6,649 bases of DNA, from NCBI GenBank assembly GCA_020061995.1, contig JAGUXE010000264.1:1-6649 (forward strand). The letters run 5' to 3'. This stretch comes from Ignavibacteriales bacterium (GTDB lineage: Bacteria; Bacteroidota; Ignavibacteria; Ignavibacteriales; Ignavibacteriaceae). The first letter of the stretch is position 1; every line of letters begins with the position of its first letter. The translations under genes were made by a program, and so were the position numbers. This document shows, in pieces, positions 6,050 to 6,649 of this stretch. The notes under the pieces were generated by a model. That model was given only the letters and a program-made list of their open reading frames with translations. It was not told the DNA's origin and made no database searches.

Positions 6050-6649
6050 AATTTACTCCTTAAGAGATGTAGTTTAGAGAAAAAACTTTTTATTTTAAGT
6101 TCTGATTTATTTCCGTATTCATCTTCAAGTGATGAAGATAAATCGATTCCATATGGTTGTATTTTATTCATTAATATTTCGAGGTCATCCTCATTAATTC
6201 CGCCTGCTAAGATTACATTACTTAATAAATTATTAGGAATTAGTTCCCAGTTAAATTTAACGCCCGTTCCACCGAATTCATTCTTTGAGAAAGAGTCTAA
6301 CAAAAAAAAATCTTCATGCGGTATGGAATTAAAATCAAACAAATTATTTATTCTGTATACATTGTAATAAGGAATATTAATTTGTGACTTTTCTTCATGT
6401 TCATTTAAAGAATGAATTTGTGCTAAGTTAATTTTAACAATCCTAGTTATTTCATTAATTTGATCAACAGAGTGATTCACAAAAACACCAACCTTAATTG
6501 TAAAAGGGGAAAGGGACTTAGAAATTGAAGCTGCAAGTTCCGGTTCAATAAAACGATTACTTTTTTGGTAGAAAACAAATCCAATAGCATCTGCTCCAAG
6601 TTTCTCACATAGGAGTGCATCCTCCAATTTTGTAATTCCACAGATTTTA
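6043..6649 (-). CDS. trpF: Phosphoribosylanthranilate isomerase, N-terminus cut by window edge
   Basis: TrpF converts N-(5'-phosphoribosyl)-anthranilate to the carboxyphenylamino-deoxyribulose phosphate by an Amadori rearrangement, the step before indole-glycerol phosphate synthase. The frame is open to the edge and begins KICGITKLEDALL, the family's N-terminal signature with the catalytic Cys (Cys7 in T. maritima). A TTG at 6627 is not the start. Only a few residues are missing, since 201 are visible and the family is near 200-210. Other motifs: GADAIGFVF, KSNRFI (conserved Arg), FLLDS with the catalytic Asp, GGTGVKFNW, LAGGI, and IDLSSSLEDEYGNKSELKI. The last segment deviates from the common SSGVE...GxKD. 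The stop overlaps the aroF start, so the two are coupled. trpC and earlier trp genes would be expected upstream, beyond the edge. Confidence 0.95.
   Translation of the reverse strand, partial: KICGITKLEDALLCEKLGADAIGFVFYQKSNRFIEPELAASISKSLSPFTIKVGVFVNHSVDQINEITRIVKINLAQIHSLNEHEEKSQINIPYYNVYRINNLFDFNSIPHEDFFLLDSFSKNEFGGTGVKFNWELIPNNLLSNVILAGGINEDDLEILMNKIQPYGIDLSSSLEDEYGNKSELKIKSFFSKLHLLRSKLC
6056..6060 (-). promoter_or_regulatory. Ribosome binding site of aroF
   Basis: AGGAG on the minus strand, inside the last codons of trpF, six bases before the aroF ATG. It is the strongest such site in the operon and confirms the 6049 start that yields the MLIVM N-terminus typical of the family. Confidence 0.8.

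Overview
This AT-rich window suggests a Bacteroidota/Ignavibacteriota-type bacterium. The evidence is a short Bacteroidota-style lipoprotein signal, immunoglobulin-like carboxypeptidase-regulatory repeats joined to a 'DYLPL.VGKKWKY' C-terminal domain, and a type I-beta (Thermotoga/Bacillus-like) DAHP synthase inside a trp operon. The assignment rests on protein style only and is moderately confident.

Left third (1-2187, plus strand): two tandem, closely related genes for repeat-containing surface or periplasmic lipoproteins. The first is cut by the left edge; its frame is open from base 2. The second is complete and has a lipobox. Each carries two visible 82-residue repeats and a paralogous C-terminal domain of about 160 residues. 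The genes and their downstream spacers repeat with a period of 1235 bp measured from stop to stop. The spacers are about 90% identical over their last 100 bases and seem to carry the remains of an older coding sequence.

Middle (2188-2609): a gene-poor convergent region. It holds the second spacer copy with an extra tail, about 170 bases of unassigned sequence, and a strong hairpin at 2555-2579 that probably ends transcription from the right.

Right (2610-6649, minus strand): transcription runs right to left through trpF (start just beyond the window), aroF (DAHP synthase), trpB, trpA, and then a small VOC-fold protein gene. trpF/aroF, aroF/trpB and trpB/trpA all overlap by 4-8 bases, so this is one tightly coupled unit. 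AroF makes the first shikimate-pathway intermediate. TrpF isomerises phosphoribosylanthranilate. TrpA and TrpB form the tryptophan synthase complex that makes indole and joins it to serine. The other trp genes (E, G, D, C) probably lie beyond the right edge. The VOC gene follows trpA after 71 bp and may be a passenger or have its own promoter.

The biosynthetic half is ordinary. The unusual part is the lipoprotein array: direct-repeat spacers, an intragenic 76-bp perfect repeat, and a C9 tract that would switch the second gene off if it slipped.
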